64,000 nt of DNA from an uncultured Pontibacter sp. Lineage in GTDB: Bacteria; Bacteroidota; Bacteroidia; Cytophagales; Hymenobacteraceae. Shown one piece after another: positions 36,431 through 45,488 of the stretch. Position 1 is the stretch's first letter. Each line of letters starts with the position of its first letter. Both the position numbers and the translations under genes were made by a program. Below the pieces are notes generated by a model, which worked only from the letters and a program-made list of their open reading frames with translations, was not told the origin of the DNA and searched no databases. The stretch lies in NCBI RefSeq assembly GCF_947495565.1, contig NZ_CANLZM010000001.1:248001-312000 (forward strand). Direction: 5' to 3'.

Positions 36431-37627
36431 TTAAGCTTCAGCTAATACTTGCTTTACTTTCTCAGCAGCTTCTTTCAGTACAACGGCAGAGTATACCTTA
36501 AGGCCAGACTCGTCGATGATGCGAGCACCTTCCTCAGCGTTTGTGCCTTGCAGACGAACAATGATCGGAACCTTGATGTCTCCGATGTTCTTGTACGCCT
36601 CAACCACACCGTTAGCCACTCTGTCGCAACGAACGATACCACCGAAAATATTGATCAGGATAGCTTTTACGTTCGGGTCTTTCAGGATGATCCGGAAACC
36701 AGCCTCAACCGTCTGTGCGTTTGCCCCACCCCCTACGTCAAGGAAGTTAGCAGGCTCACCGCCAGAAAGCTTAATGATATCCATGGTAGCCATTGCCAGA
36801 CCTGCACCGTTTACCATACAGCCAACGTTACCGTCAAGCTTTACATAGTTTAGGTGATACTCACCAGCCTCAACCTCCAATGGGTCTTCCTCTGTGATAT
36901 CACGCAGGGCAGCCAGATTTTTGTGGCGGAACAGCGCGTTATCGTCCAGGTCTACTTTGGCGTCAACTGCAAGTATTTTATTGTCTGATGTCTTCAACAC
37001 CGGGTTGATCTCGAACATAGAAGAGTCAGTCTCAACGTAAGCCTTGTACAGGTTCGTTACAAACTTAACCATCTCCTTAAATGCTTCGCCTTCCAAACCG
37101 AAAGCAAATGCAATTTTACGAGCCTGGAATCCCTGTAAGCCAACAGCCGGGTCGATCCACTCTTTAATGATTTTTTCAGGAGATTTCTCAGCAACCTCCT
37201 CAATGTCCATACCACCTTCGGTAGAGGCCATGATCACGTTCTGACCTTTAGCGCGGTCCAGCAGGATGCTCAGGTAGTATTCTTTTGGCTCAGAATCGCC
37301 TGGGTAATACACATCCTGTGCAACCAGAACTTTCTGTACCAGTTTGCCTTCTGGGCCAGTCTGGTGCGTTACCAGCGTCATTCCCAGAATCTGATCAGCG
37401 ATTTCTTTCACCTGATCCAGGTTTTTGGCCAGTTTTACACCGCCACCTTTACCACGGCCACCCGCATGGATCTGAGCTTTGATTACGTGCCAGCCTGTGC
37501 CGGTTTCTTCAGTCAGTTTCATGGCAGCTTTAACTGCCTGGTCTGGCGTCTCAGCCACGATACCCTCCTGGATACGTACTCCGTAGCTCTTTAAAATTTC
37601 TTTAGCCTGATATTCGTGTATGTTCAT
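36431..37627 (-). CDS. sucC: succinate--CoA ligase (ADP-forming) beta subunit
   Basis: Beta subunit of succinyl-CoA synthetase, which conserves energy as ATP in the TCA cycle. MNIHEYQAKEILKSYGVRI begins the ATP-grasp domain, KAQIHAGGRGKGGGVKLA is the nucleotide loop and GGIVRCDRVANGV lies in the CoA-ligase domain. The ATG at 37627 gives 398 residues, the normal length; the longer reading frame adds 36 unrelated residues. No sucD is adjacent. The gene shares a terminator with ohr. Confidence 0.96.
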   Translation of the reverse strand: MNIHEYQAKEILKSYGVRIQEGIVAETPDQAVKAAMKLTEETGTGWHVIKAQIHAGGRGKGGGVKLAKNLDQVKEIADQILGMTLVTHQTGPEGKLVQKVLVAQDVYYPGDSEPKEYYLSILLDRAKGQNVIMASTEGGMDIEEVAEKSPEKIIKEWIDPAVGLQGFQARKIAFAFGLEGEAFKEMVKFVTNLYKAYVETDSSMFEINPVLKTSDNKILAVDAKVDLDDNALFRHKNLAALRDITEEDPLEVEAGEYHLNYVKLDGNVGCMVNGAGLAMATMDIIKLSGGEPANFLDVGGGANAQTVEAGFRIILKDPNVKAILINIFGGIVRCDRVANGVVEAYKNIGDIKVPIIVRLQGTNAEEGARIIDESGLKVYSAVVLKEAAEKVKQVLAEA

Positions 37628-37807
37628 GCTTTCAGTTTTAATGGACGCACGAAAGTAAGCTTTTGTCGGCTTAAATTCAAGTAATCGGTTTTTAAAATAT
37701 TCCTTGTCTAAAAGCTCCTCAAGGCGCTTTTGCAACGTGCACTGCTGCTATTCAGTAACAGAGTATACTTTAAAAGCCTCATCGGACTTAATTAAATAGA
37801 GAAGTTT

Positions 37808-38896
37808 ATGTTAAATGTGTACTTGTATGCTAAGCGGGTGGCAATCGCCGCTCTTGTGGTACTGCTGATTGTCACCGGGTTCTACCTGCTGGGGCAGCAC
37901 GCCTACTTTTTCCTGCTGGTGTTTGCAGCCATCCTGCTGGCTGTGCTGTTCTGTGGCATAACAGACTGGATAACTGCTAAACTGCATTTAAAACGGGGGC
38001 TGAGTTTGCTGCTGGCCGTGCTGTTCTTCTTCGGCGTAATCATAGCGGCTTTCTGGCTAATAGCTCCAACAGTGAGCGAACAGGTGCAGGAGATGCGGCA
38101 GACTATACCGCAGGCAGTGTCGCGGGTGCAGGACTGGCTGAGCCAGTATGGATGGGGGCAAAAGCTGGTGGAGCAGGTGCCCGACGACATGAGTAAAGCC
38201 ATACCCAAGCAAAACGCGATGCTGTCTAAAGTATCGGGGATTTTCTCAACCACGCTGAGTTTTCTGGCTGATCTGTTTATAGTTATCATCACAGCACTTT
38301 TTCTGGCCTCTAACCCTGCGCTGTATACAACTGGCCTCACAAAACTTTTCCCGCTACGAAACCGCTCACGTATATCGGAAGTGCTTGGCAAGAGCTACGC
38401 AACTTTAAAATCATGGCTGGTAGGGATGTTGTCTGCCATGGCCATTATAGGTGTAAGCTCTGCAATCGCCTACAGTTTAATTGGGCTACCGTTGGCGTTT
38501 GCACTGGCCCTGATCGCTTTTTTTCTGGCCTTTATACCTAACGTTGGGCCATGGATTGCCGGCTTGCCTGCTGTACTTGTTGGCCTTACTGTGAGTCCGC
38601 AGATGGCGCTGTATACTTTGCTGATTTATAGTGCCATTCAGATGGTGGAAAGCTATATGATTACACCGATTATATTTCAGAAGACCGTGGATTTACCGCC
38701 GGCACTGCTGCTCTTTTTCCAGGTGCTGCTGGGTATTTTTGAAGGGGCGCTGGGGCTGCTTTTGGCTGCGCCTATACTTGCCGTGCTGATGGTTTTGATA
38801 AATGAATTTTACGTGAAAGATGTGTTGGAAGCAGAACCTGTAGATGCCTCGAAGGAGGAACAAACGGAGGGAAAGATAGCCTCGTCTGAAGTATAA
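37808..38896 (+). CDS. AI-2E family transporter
   Basis: 362-residue inner-membrane protein with about eight helices, clustered as two or three at the start, a soluble stretch (about 90-150; EQVQEMRQTIPQAVSRVQDW) and five or more after that. Family signatures are FLAFIPNVGPWIAGLPAVLVGL and the ESYMITPIIFQKTVDLPP segment. Members include TqsA-like exporters and Na+/H+ antiporter-like proteins; the substrate is unknown, and quorum sensing should not be assumed. The charged C-terminus is cytoplasmic. Confidence 0.92.
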   Translation: MLNVYLYAKRVAIAALVVLLIVTGFYLLGQHAYFFLLVFAAILLAVLFCGITDWITAKLHLKRGLSLLLAVLFFFGVIIAAFWLIAPTVSEQVQEMRQTIPQAVSRVQDWLSQYGWGQKLVEQVPDDMSKAIPKQNAMLSKVSGIFSTTLSFLADLFIVIITALFLASNPALYTTGLTKLFPLRNRSRISEVLGKSYATLKSWLVGMLSAMAIIGVSSAIAYSLIGLPLAFALALIAFFLAFIPNVGPWIAGLPAVLVGLTVSPQMALYTLLIYSAIQMVESYMITPIIFQKTVDLPPALLLFFQVLLGIFEGALGLLLAAPILAVLMVLINEFYVKDVLEAEPVDASKEEQTEGKIASSEV

Positions 38897-38975
38897 AAAA
38901 GCCACTGATACAAACCAAAGGCAAGTATAAGCCACTGGCTGAAGTATAAGCAACGCAGCAACTGCAAAATTTTTG

Positions 38976-38983
38976 TAGCTTTG
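38976..38983 (+). promoter_or_regulatory. candidate -7 box upstream of the LolD-type ATPase gene
   Basis: TAGCTTTG fits TAnnTTTG and lies 46 bases before the GTG start. No TTG sits at the right distance upstream, so support is partial. Confidence 0.4.
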
Positions 38984-39029
38984 GCTTATTAATTTACGTT
39001 TTCAGGGCCAAACTCATACTTAACAGAAC

Positions 39030-39704
39030 GTGCTGCAGGTAAAGAATATTCATAAAAAATACGGTGCGCTGGAGGTGCTTAAAGGCATCGACCTAACCAT
39101 TGCCACAGGAGAAGTTGTATCGATAGTAGGGGCTTCGGGAGCCGGTAAAAGCACCTTGCTGCATATTCTGGGTACGCTAGATACGGCAGATACCGGTGAG
39201 GTAATGTTTGATGATAAGAATATCGCCCGTATGAATGCCGCAGAAATGGCGCGTTTCCGTAACCGGCACATAGGCTTTATCTTCCAGTTCCATAACCTGC
39301 TGCCTGAGTTTACCGCACTCGAAAATGTATGCCTCCCGGGCTTTCTGGCAGATAGGCCTGAGAAGGAGGTACGGCAGCGGGCCGAGGAACTCCTGACGAT
39401 GCTCCACCTCTCGCACCGCCTCGACCACAAGCCTTCTGAAATGTCGGGTGGCGAGCAGCAGCGCACAGCTGTAGCAAGGGCGCTTATTAACTCTCCTAAA
39501 ATTATTTTCGCTGATGAGCCGAGCGGTAACCTCGACTCCAAAAATGCGCAGGAACTGCACGATATCTTCTTCCGCCTACGAAATGAGTTCAACCAGACGT
39601 TTGTGATTGTAACCCATAACGAGCAGCTTGCCACCATGGCCGACAGAACGCTGGTAATGAAGGATGGCCAGATTGTGGAAGAGCTGAGGGTAAGGGTGGA
39701 TTAG
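39030..39704 (+). CDS. ABC transporter ATP-binding protein (LolD/MacB type)
   Basis: 224-residue ATPase with Walker [10 protein letters not shown] (34-42), Q-loop [16 protein letters not shown], signature MSGGEQQR and Walker [13 protein letters not shown] followed by the switch His in VTHNEQ. This is the subfamily that powers lipoprotein release (LolD) or MacB/FtsE-type mechanotransmission. The GTG at 39030 places the conserved [11 protein letters not shown] directly at the start. No permease gene is next to it, so the partner is encoded elsewhere. A short hairpin with a T-run follows at 39731-39757. Confidence 0.9.
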   Translation: MLQVKNIHKKYGALEVLKGIDLTIATGEVVSIVGASGAGKSTLLHILGTLDTADTGEVMFDDKNIARMNAAEMARFRNRHIGFIFQFHNLLPEFTALENVCLPGFLADRPEKEVRQRAEELLTMLHLSHRLDHKPSEMSGGEQQRTAVARALINSPKIIFADEPSGNLDSKNAQELHDIFFRLRNEFNQTFVIVTHNEQLATMADRTLVMKDGQIVEELRVRVD

Positions 39705-40071
39705 AAATTTCAAGACTTTTAAAGATGTGAGGGACGGGCTGTGGCTTGTCCCTTTTTTTATGTATCAGGTTTTACAAGATGTTGTAGTGTGCTATTGTTT
39801 TTTTTAACTACTGATTTTATAACCAGCAAACTGTTAAGGATTTAGTGGCTTTAAAGTTTACATATCTTCATCTCCGGAATCTACGTATGTATACTTCCTC
39901 CTTTTCTCAACTTTTAGCTTTTGGGTAGAGCTTTGGCAGTAGCCAAATTTTCTTTGAAAATATTTTATAACAAACTGATAATCAGTCTTTTAATTTGTGT
40001 TTAATTTCTGATTTTTTGCACTATTTACGCTGCTGCTCTGTTTAATATATGTAACTAACTATGAAAGCTAA
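39705..40071. other. intergenic stretch
   Basis: 367 AT-rich bases. A GGGAC...GTCCC hairpin followed by seven T (39731-39757) ends the ATPase transcript. The rest shows long T runs and no credible gene; it presumably carries the promoter for the next gene, but no clear TAnnTTTG box was seen. Confidence 0.5.
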
Positions 40072-40860
40072 ATGAATATGAATCAACCTAATAAGGAGAC
40101 AAAGGTGCAGAAGAAGCCGAAGATTGAGAGCTATGATATAGCCAAGTCTGACGAAACGCTCCACCTGGCCGTTGACCTGGCGAAGTTCATAAAGGAAAAC
40201 CGCCTTTACCAGAACATCCAGGGAAAAGAATATGTGAATGTGGAAGGCTGGCAGTATGCCGGTTCTCGCTTGGGTATTTTGCCAGTGGTAGAGCACGTGG
40301 TGAACATCAGCAGCGATGACGAGATAAAATACCAGGCAAAGGTTAACCTGCTTGATCTGCGTAGCCAGCAGGTGGTAGGTGCCGGCTTTGCCATCTGTTC
40401 TAACAAGGAGCAGGGGAAGAAGTATTATCAGGAGTTTGCCATTGCCTCTATGGCGCAAACGCGTGCTATCGGTAAGGCATACCGTAATATTTTGGCCTGG
40501 GTTATCCGGGCTGCCGGCTATGAACCGACTCCCACTGAGGAAATGGATTATGGCGGCAATGAGTCTGCCGCTAAGCCTGCAGTGCCAACCGAAAAGAAAG
40601 CTACAATGAAGTCTTCTACGGCGGCACCAGTTGCGGAGGCTGAGAACAATGAAGAGCAAAGCGCCAGTGTGCGTTATGCGTCGGCTAAGCAGAAGGAAGA
40701 GATCATTCGCCTGCTGAATAACCCGACTATTACGCGCCAGGAAAAGACAAAAATGCTGCTGAACATTAACCGTTTCGACGAAGAGCGTGCCGCGCAGGCC
40801 ATCGAGAAGTTAACCAAGGTGATTGAGGAGCGTGAAGACGGACAGTCGGCAGCTGCATAA
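40072..40860 (+). CDS. conserved hypothetical protein resembling phage single-strand-annealing accessory proteins
   Basis: 262 residues, no signal or membrane segment. The middle has FAIASMAQTRAIGKAYRNI followed by AAGYEPTPTEEM, a pattern I associate with phage and plasmid proteins near ERF/Rad52-like annealing genes. A Pro/Ala/Lys-rich linker (about 165-200) leads to a C-terminal helical domain (YASAKQKEEIIRLL to LTKVIEER) like those at the end of phage recombination proteins. Function is not assigned. No phage genes surround it. It is monocistronic, with a terminator at 40881. Confidence 0.75.
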   Translation: MNMNQPNKETKVQKKPKIESYDIAKSDETLHLAVDLAKFIKENRLYQNIQGKEYVNVEGWQYAGSRLGILPVVEHVVNISSDDEIKYQAKVNLLDLRSQQVVGAGFAICSNKEQGKKYYQEFAIASMAQTRAIGKAYRNILAWVIRAAGYEPTPTEEMDYGGNESAAKPAVPTEKKATMKSSTAAPVAEAENNEEQSASVRYASAKQKEEIIRLLNNPTITRQEKTKMLLNINRFDEERAAQAIEKLTKVIEEREDGQSAAA

Positions 40861-40880
40861 GTATACTTTCAAAACTAGCT

Positions 40881-40916
40881 AAAGTCCCCATCTCTGCTGA
40901 GGTGGGGACTTTTTGA
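40881..40916 (+). terminator. terminator of the 262-aa gene
   Basis: AAAGTCCCCA pairs exactly with TGGGGACTTT over a short loop and is followed by TTGATTTT, 20 bases after the stop codon. Confidence 0.88.
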
Positions 40917-40923
40917 TTTTAAG

Positions 40924-40961
40924 GCAGAAAACAATGTGTGTTGCAGAAAACAATGTGTGTT
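40924..40961. repeat. perfect tandem duplication, 2 x 19 bp
   Basis: The unit GCAGAAAACAATGTGTGTT occupies 40924-40942 and again 40943-40961 with no mismatch. It is the only perfect tandem repeat of this size noticed in the window and looks recent. Confidence 0.9.
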
Positions 40962-41280
40962 AAAGATGAAAGGTTGGCTCCGGAAGTGGCTGGGCGATGC
41001 CGTGCTTGTGGGATCCAAAGCCAGAATTGCAACAAACAGGTTGTGATGCAAAGTTCAGCGGTAGCTAGTAAGTAAGTTGTTGGAGGCAGACGCTTAGGGA
41101 ATACAGATATACGGCTTAAGAAATCCGTAGCAGGCAAATAGAGGACAGAGAAGGCCGGAACAGCGAAGCTTACTTTATACTTGCTGTTGCAAATCATACT
41201 TTACAAAAGTATAAACACGACCTCCGGCGTTGGCTTCTGTTTGCTAAAGCTTATCTTCGCAGTAAAGAAGCAGCCATACG

Positions 41281-43191
41281 TTGGAGGATATTCACCACAT
41301 ACTTAAAACCTACTGGGGTTATGACTCCTTCCGGCCATTGCAGGAGGAGATTGTACAGTCGGTGCTGGCAGGGCAGGATACTTTGGCACTGCTGCCGACT
41401 GGCGGCGGAAAATCGGTCTGCTTTCAGGTGCCAGCTATGGTTTTAGATGGTGTTTGCCTGGTTATAACACCACTCATCGCCCTGATGAAAGACCAGGTAG
41501 AGAACCTGAAGAATCGTGGAATAGCTGCCGTAGCCGTGTACGCTGGCATGAGCCGCCGGGAGATTGATATTGCCTTTGACAACTGCGTGTACGGTGGCGT
41601 GAAGTTTCTGTATCTCTCTCCGGAGCGCCTGCTCACAGAAATGTTCCAGGAGCGTGTGAAGCGCATGAAAGTGGGGTTGCTGGCGGTGGATGAGGCTCAC
41701 TGTATCTCGGCTTGGGGATATGATTTTAGGCCGCCATACCTGCAATTGGCAGAGTTGCGCGAGGCGTTGCCCAGTGTTCCTGTTATCGCACTCACAGCCA
41801 CAGCTACCGAACTTGTAAAACTGGACATACAAGAGAAGCTGAACTTTCCGAAGCACAACGTTTTCCAGAAGAGTTTTGCCCGCGCCAACCTGTCTTACTC
41901 CTGCCTTCAAACAGAAGATAAAACAAACCGACTACTGGAAATTATGCAACGGATGCAGGGCCAAAGTATAGTGTATGTGCGCAGCCGCCGCCAAACGGTA
42001 GAGATGGCTAAGTTTCTGCAGAGCCGCCGGATTTCCGCCGCCGCTTACCATGCCGGTCTTAAGTTTGAAGAACGCAGTGCCGTGCAGCAGCAGTGGGTGG
42101 AAGATAAGGTACGGGTAATTGTGGCCACCAATGCCTTTGGTATGGGTATAGATAAACCTGATGTGCGGCTGGTGGTGCACCTGGATCTGCCGGAGAGCTT
42201 GGAGGCATATTACCAGGAGGCTGGCCGGGCCGGTAGAGATGAGCATTATGCCTTTGCCACCATACTTTTAGGGCCGAACGATGTAGCAGACCTGCTTCGG
42301 AAAGTAGAGGAAGCGCATCCGCCTTTGGAGTTCATCAGAAGAGTATACCAGTGCCTGGCAAACTATTATCAGCTGGCAGTTGGCAGCGGCCAGTTCAGCA
42401 GCTTTGACTTTGACCTGGCTGATTTCTCAAAACAGTATAAGCTGAAGGCACTAGAAACGCACCATGCTATTAAAAGGCTGGAGTCTGAGGGTTATCTGCA
42501 GTTGAATGAAGGGTACTACCTGCCTTCGCGGCTTATGCTCGCGCTCGAAAACACTGAACTCTATAGCTTTCAGCTGAAGAACCCTGAGCACGACAAACTT
42601 ATACAGCTCATACTTAGGATGTACGGCGGCGAGGCTTTTGTGAATTTTGTGAAGGTGCGCGAGAAAAAGATGGCTGAACTGCTAAAGGTGCCAGAACTGG
42701 AACTTCGGCGCAAGTTGGAGTACCTTCATAAGCTGAAGGTTATCATGTATGAGCCTCAGCACGATTCGCCACAGCTCGTTTTTACTGCTCCCCGCGAAGA
42801 TGCAAGCCGGGTTATACTTCAACCTAAAAAGCTGAATACCCTACGGGAACGGGCGCTGGATCAGGCAAAAGCAATGGGCTACTATGTGCAAACTGAGAGC
42901 CGTTGCCGTACACAGCTGCTGTTGGAGTACTTCGGAGAAATAACAGACACCCGCTGCCGCATCTGCGACTACTGCTTGTCGGAGCGTAAAAAGCAGCGGC
43001 GACTGGAGGACCAACAGGCTTTGCGTGCCAAGCTGATGCAGCTGGTACAAGTGCGGCCATACTTGCCTAAAGAGTTGGTGCAGCAGTTTGAGCCAAAACA
43101 TGCTACAGCTGTAACAGAACTTATACGGGAGCTGTTAGACGTCGGTAAACTGCATTACCAGGGCAGCGGAAAATTAGAAGCGAGGCATTAA
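41281..43191 (+). CDS. recQ: ATP-dependent DNA helicase RecQ
   Basis: 636-residue 3'-5' SF2 helicase for recombination and replication-fork repair. Helicase motifs: FRPLQEEIV, Walker A LLPTGGGKSVCF, DEAH box VDEAHCISAWGYDFRP, LTATAT, ATNAFGMGIDKPDVR and the arginine motif QEAGRAGRDE. The zinc-binding domain is marked by RCRICDYC with an upstream cysteine-poor linker. No clear HRDC domain is seen at the end. The start TTG at 41281 puts EDIHHILKTYWGYDSFRP at the N-terminus, as in the family. It shares its last four bases, TTAA, with the convergent gene. Confidence 0.95.
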   Translation: MEDIHHILKTYWGYDSFRPLQEEIVQSVLAGQDTLALLPTGGGKSVCFQVPAMVLDGVCLVITPLIALMKDQVENLKNRGIAAVAVYAGMSRREIDIAFDNCVYGGVKFLYLSPERLLTEMFQERVKRMKVGLLAVDEAHCISAWGYDFRPPYLQLAELREALPSVPVIALTATATELVKLDIQEKLNFPKHNVFQKSFARANLSYSCLQTEDKTNRLLEIMQRMQGQSIVYVRSRRQTVEMAKFLQSRRISAAAYHAGLKFEERSAVQQQWVEDKVRVIVATNAFGMGIDKPDVRLVVHLDLPESLEAYYQEAGRAGRDEHYAFATILLGPNDVADLLRKVEEAHPPLEFIRRVYQCLANYYQLAVGSGQFSSFDFDLADFSKQYKLKALETHHAIKRLESEGYLQLNEGYYLPSRLMLALENTELYSFQLKNPEHDKLIQLILRMYGGEAFVNFVKVREKKMAELLKVPELELRRKLEYLHKLKVIMYEPQHDSPQLVFTAPREDASRVILQPKKLNTLRERALDQAKAMGYYVQTESRCRTQLLLEYFGEITDTRCRICDYCLSERKKQRRLEDQQALRAKLMQLVQVRPYLPKELVQQFEPKHATAVTELIRELLDVGKLHYQGSGKLEARH

Positions 43192-44675
43192 TGTAACAGC
43201 TGGTCGCGCCATTTTTTACCCATTTCGGTGAGTGTGGTGTAATTATCTTTAACTTGGGGATTTGGTTGAACTAATTCTACTGTTTCTTTTCCCCAAAACT
43301 TAGCGTAATCATTATTAACCCATGAGCCTTCTCCGTTTTCGGATACCTGCAAATCGAGGAAATGAAGCGAGGCAGGTACGGCAGATAAAGGCGGTGTTTT
43401 ACACTTCACACAACTGCTGGTCGCCATTGTCAGGTCTCTTGCGCTCAGCTCATTGTTATATTGAGCGGCTTTGCCAGAGATTAGATCCAGGTATGCCGTG
43501 CTGATGTTATTGTTCAGATCCAGAAACGCCAGCAGCAGTAAAACACTAACAGCAGCTTTCAGAAAAACAGGCCATCGGCTAACCATAAACCAGCTGCCTT
43601 TACGAATTATAAGCACCTGTAAAGTATAAAACCAGGCTAGCAGCAAAAAGAAGTAAATTACGTTCTGTAATCTAGGAGTAGGTCGCTCGCCGGTGGCCCA
43701 CACAAACAAGAAGTTCATCAGGTAAACCGTGCCCACAACATACAGCAGCAGCAACGGCAGCGAAACCTTGAATAAGCCAGATTGACCGAGCGCTGCTTTT
43801 ATTTTCTCTCCGAAAGCAAACACGTATACCAGCGAAGCCAGCAGGAGCAAGCCACCAAAACGATAAAAAGTAACCACACTAAGTATGCCGGCATATACAA
43901 CAGACCACACCGGTTGCTTTGCCTGCGGATGGGATGCCATTCTGGAGAAGTTGCCCGGTGCCAGCACAACTGCCAGACTCACGAGCAGACAAAAAGCAAA
44001 AACAGCCAGAAAATAATTCCTGTTGGCAGATTGATTTATCCAACTGCTGATAAGTATAAACAGTAGCGTAGCCATGAGGTAGAGCAGTGCCATTTCGTTA
44101 GCGCCTACTATAAGCCCACCTGTTAGAGCGGCAGCCGTAGCGTAAGCTATTTTAATCTTTTGCTGACTTGTGTAAACTAGCTTATATAGGAAAAACAATA
44201 CCCAAAAAAAGAGCAGATTCGGGAGTGTATAACCTAAAAAGCCTGTAAGCCAGAACAGACTTTCTGCAGTACTTGGCAGTTGCAACAGGTACAAAGCCAG
44301 AAGCAGCGAGGTCAAACCAAAACAAGCGGCGCGGGAAAGATGTGGGCGAAGCACCTGGTAGATCAGAAAAGTCAGGCTACCGGCAAAGGCAAGTATAATA
44401 CCCAGTGAGTAAAATTTGTAATCCTCAAAGGATTTGGTGATAAGCGGGTTTAGCTGAAGTATGGCTGTGCTGAAAAAGCGGCCAGACCAATTCAAATAAA
44501 AATCTGCTTGCGTACTCCAAAAATTAAACTGCCCATCTCGGATAGCATAGTAATAGTCATCAGCCTGTGGGTATGCGTAGTTGGATAACAACAGAAACGG
44601 TAACAGGCAACAGATGCCAAGCAGGCTTAGAAAGAAGTAAAAGGCTTTGCTCTTAAAATTAAGGATGATAGACAT
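43188..44675 (-). CDS. DUF6056-type multispanning membrane protein (glycosyltransferase-like)
   Basis: 495 residues with about eleven hydrophobic helices in the first 390, then a soluble C-terminal part containing two cysteines (SSCVKCKTPPL). The first loop has YPQADDYYYAIRDGQF; an Asp-Asp pair after the first helix is typical of GT-C and DUF6056 proteins, where it may bind a polyprenyl-phosphate sugar donor. Function is unproven. Its stop codon overlaps that of recQ. Confidence 0.72.
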   Translation of the reverse strand: MSIILNFKSKAFYFFLSLLGICCLLPFLLLSNYAYPQADDYYYAIRDGQFNFWSTQADFYLNWSGRFFSTAILQLNPLITKSFEDYKFYSLGIILAFAGSLTFLIYQVLRPHLSRAACFGLTSLLLALYLLQLPSTAESLFWLTGFLGYTLPNLLFFWVLFFLYKLVYTSQQKIKIAYATAAALTGGLIVGANEMALLYLMATLLFILISSWINQSANRNYFLAVFAFCLLVSLAVVLAPGNFSRMASHPQAKQPVWSVVYAGILSVVTFYRFGGLLLLASLVYVFAFGEKIKAALGQSGLFKVSLPLLLLYVVGTVYLMNFLFVWATGERPTPRLQNVIYFFLLLAWFYTLQVLIIRKGSWFMVSRWPVFLKAAVSVLLLLAFLDLNNNISTAYLDLISGKAAQYNNELSARDLTMATSSCVKCKTPPLSAVPASLHFLDLQVSENGEGSWVNNDYAKFWGKETVELVQPNPQVKDNYTTLTEMGKKWRDQLLH

Positions 44676-44891
44676 ATACTAGCTCTGGCTGCAGCTCAAA
44701 GATAAGTGATTTAAGAAGTATACAAGTATAAAGTACCTCGAACTGATAATCATTTATACCTGTCGCAGCTGCTCCTCTACCAGTTGCTTCAGTACAATAA
44801 TCGGTTAAAATTTTATCGATCTCACCCTTTGCAACCAGATATCACTTTTTGGCATCTTAAGTATAGTCGTTACTAAAAATAAACCAAAATT

Positions 44892-45107
44892 ATGATGTAC
44901 TGGAGGAGGTTTGAATGTATAATACTGCTGGATGCTTGCCTTCTAAGTGCTTGCAAGGATAAAAACTGCATAAAGGGAGAAGGAAGTATTGAAACGCGCA
45001 TGCTTGGTATTCAGCCTTTTAGCAGGATAGAGGCCAACGGAGATTTTAAAGTATACTTAGTTCAAAGCTCTTTGCCTCAGGTGGAGGCAAAGAGCGCGGT
45101 TAGCTAA
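44892..45107 (+). pseudogene. truncated GIN-domain (DUF2807) lipoprotein
   Basis: 71 codons. A lipoprotein signal (LLSACKDKNCIKGEG) is followed by the first strand pair of the GIN/auto-transporter-adhesin-head domain (GIQPFSRIEANGDFKVYLVQ), and then a stop. Complete proteins of this type are over 200 residues, and no continuation in other frames was recognised downstream. It looks like the 5' remnant of a degraded gene rather than a functional peptide. Confidence 0.72.
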
Positions 45108-45189
45108 CTTCAAAATTATACTGCAGCAAGTATAAATCTAAGCCGATTAAGCTTGAGCCATACTTGCCAAGGAACCGCTTCAGGTAAGC

Positions 45190-45417
45190 TTACCGAATTT
45201 TGCGCCGCGTGTATAAGTATAATCCCTCTACTTTTTCGCGGGCCCAGGGCGTGCGGCGCAGGAAGGTAAGGCTGGATTTTATACTTGGGTTATTTTTGAA
45301 GCAGTTAAGGTTAATCTTGAGGCTCAGGTGTTCCCAGCCGTATACTTCCACCAAGTGCTCTAGCATCATTTGCAGCGTAACGCCGTGCAGCGGATTGTTT
45401 TTCTGTTGTTCTGCCAT
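45190..45417 (-). CDS. VF530 family DNA-binding protein (DUF2132)
   Basis: 75 residues that follow the VF530 pattern throughout: [22 protein letters not shown], then [20 protein letters not shown] and [10 protein letters not shown] family structure from Vibrio suggested DNA binding; the cellular role is unknown. The gene is divergent from the DUF218-like gene with a 71-base spacer. Confidence 0.93.
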   Translation of the reverse strand: MAEQQKNNPLHGVTLQMMLEHLVEVYGWEHLSLKINLNCFKNNPSIKSSLTFLRRTPWAREKVEGLYLYTRRKIR

Positions 45418-45488
45418 ACCACAAAAGTACGTATTTAAGCTGAAAGTACAGCTGAATCCAGCATGGGCAACAGCCGTATAAGGGGGCT

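Larger units (their letters stand above)
40861..41280. other. intergenic region upstream of recQ
   Basis: 420 bases. It holds the terminator above and a perfect 19-bp tandem duplication (40924-40961). A candidate recQ promoter, TTG near 41231 and TATCTTCG near 41253, is off-consensus by one base. A 92-codon frame on the minus strand here has no protein-like features. Confidence 0.5.

Noticed and set aside
40919-41197. 92-codon minus-strand frame upstream of recQ
   Set aside because: It covers the tandem repeat and part of a terminator, has no protein-like pattern and no ribosome binding site.
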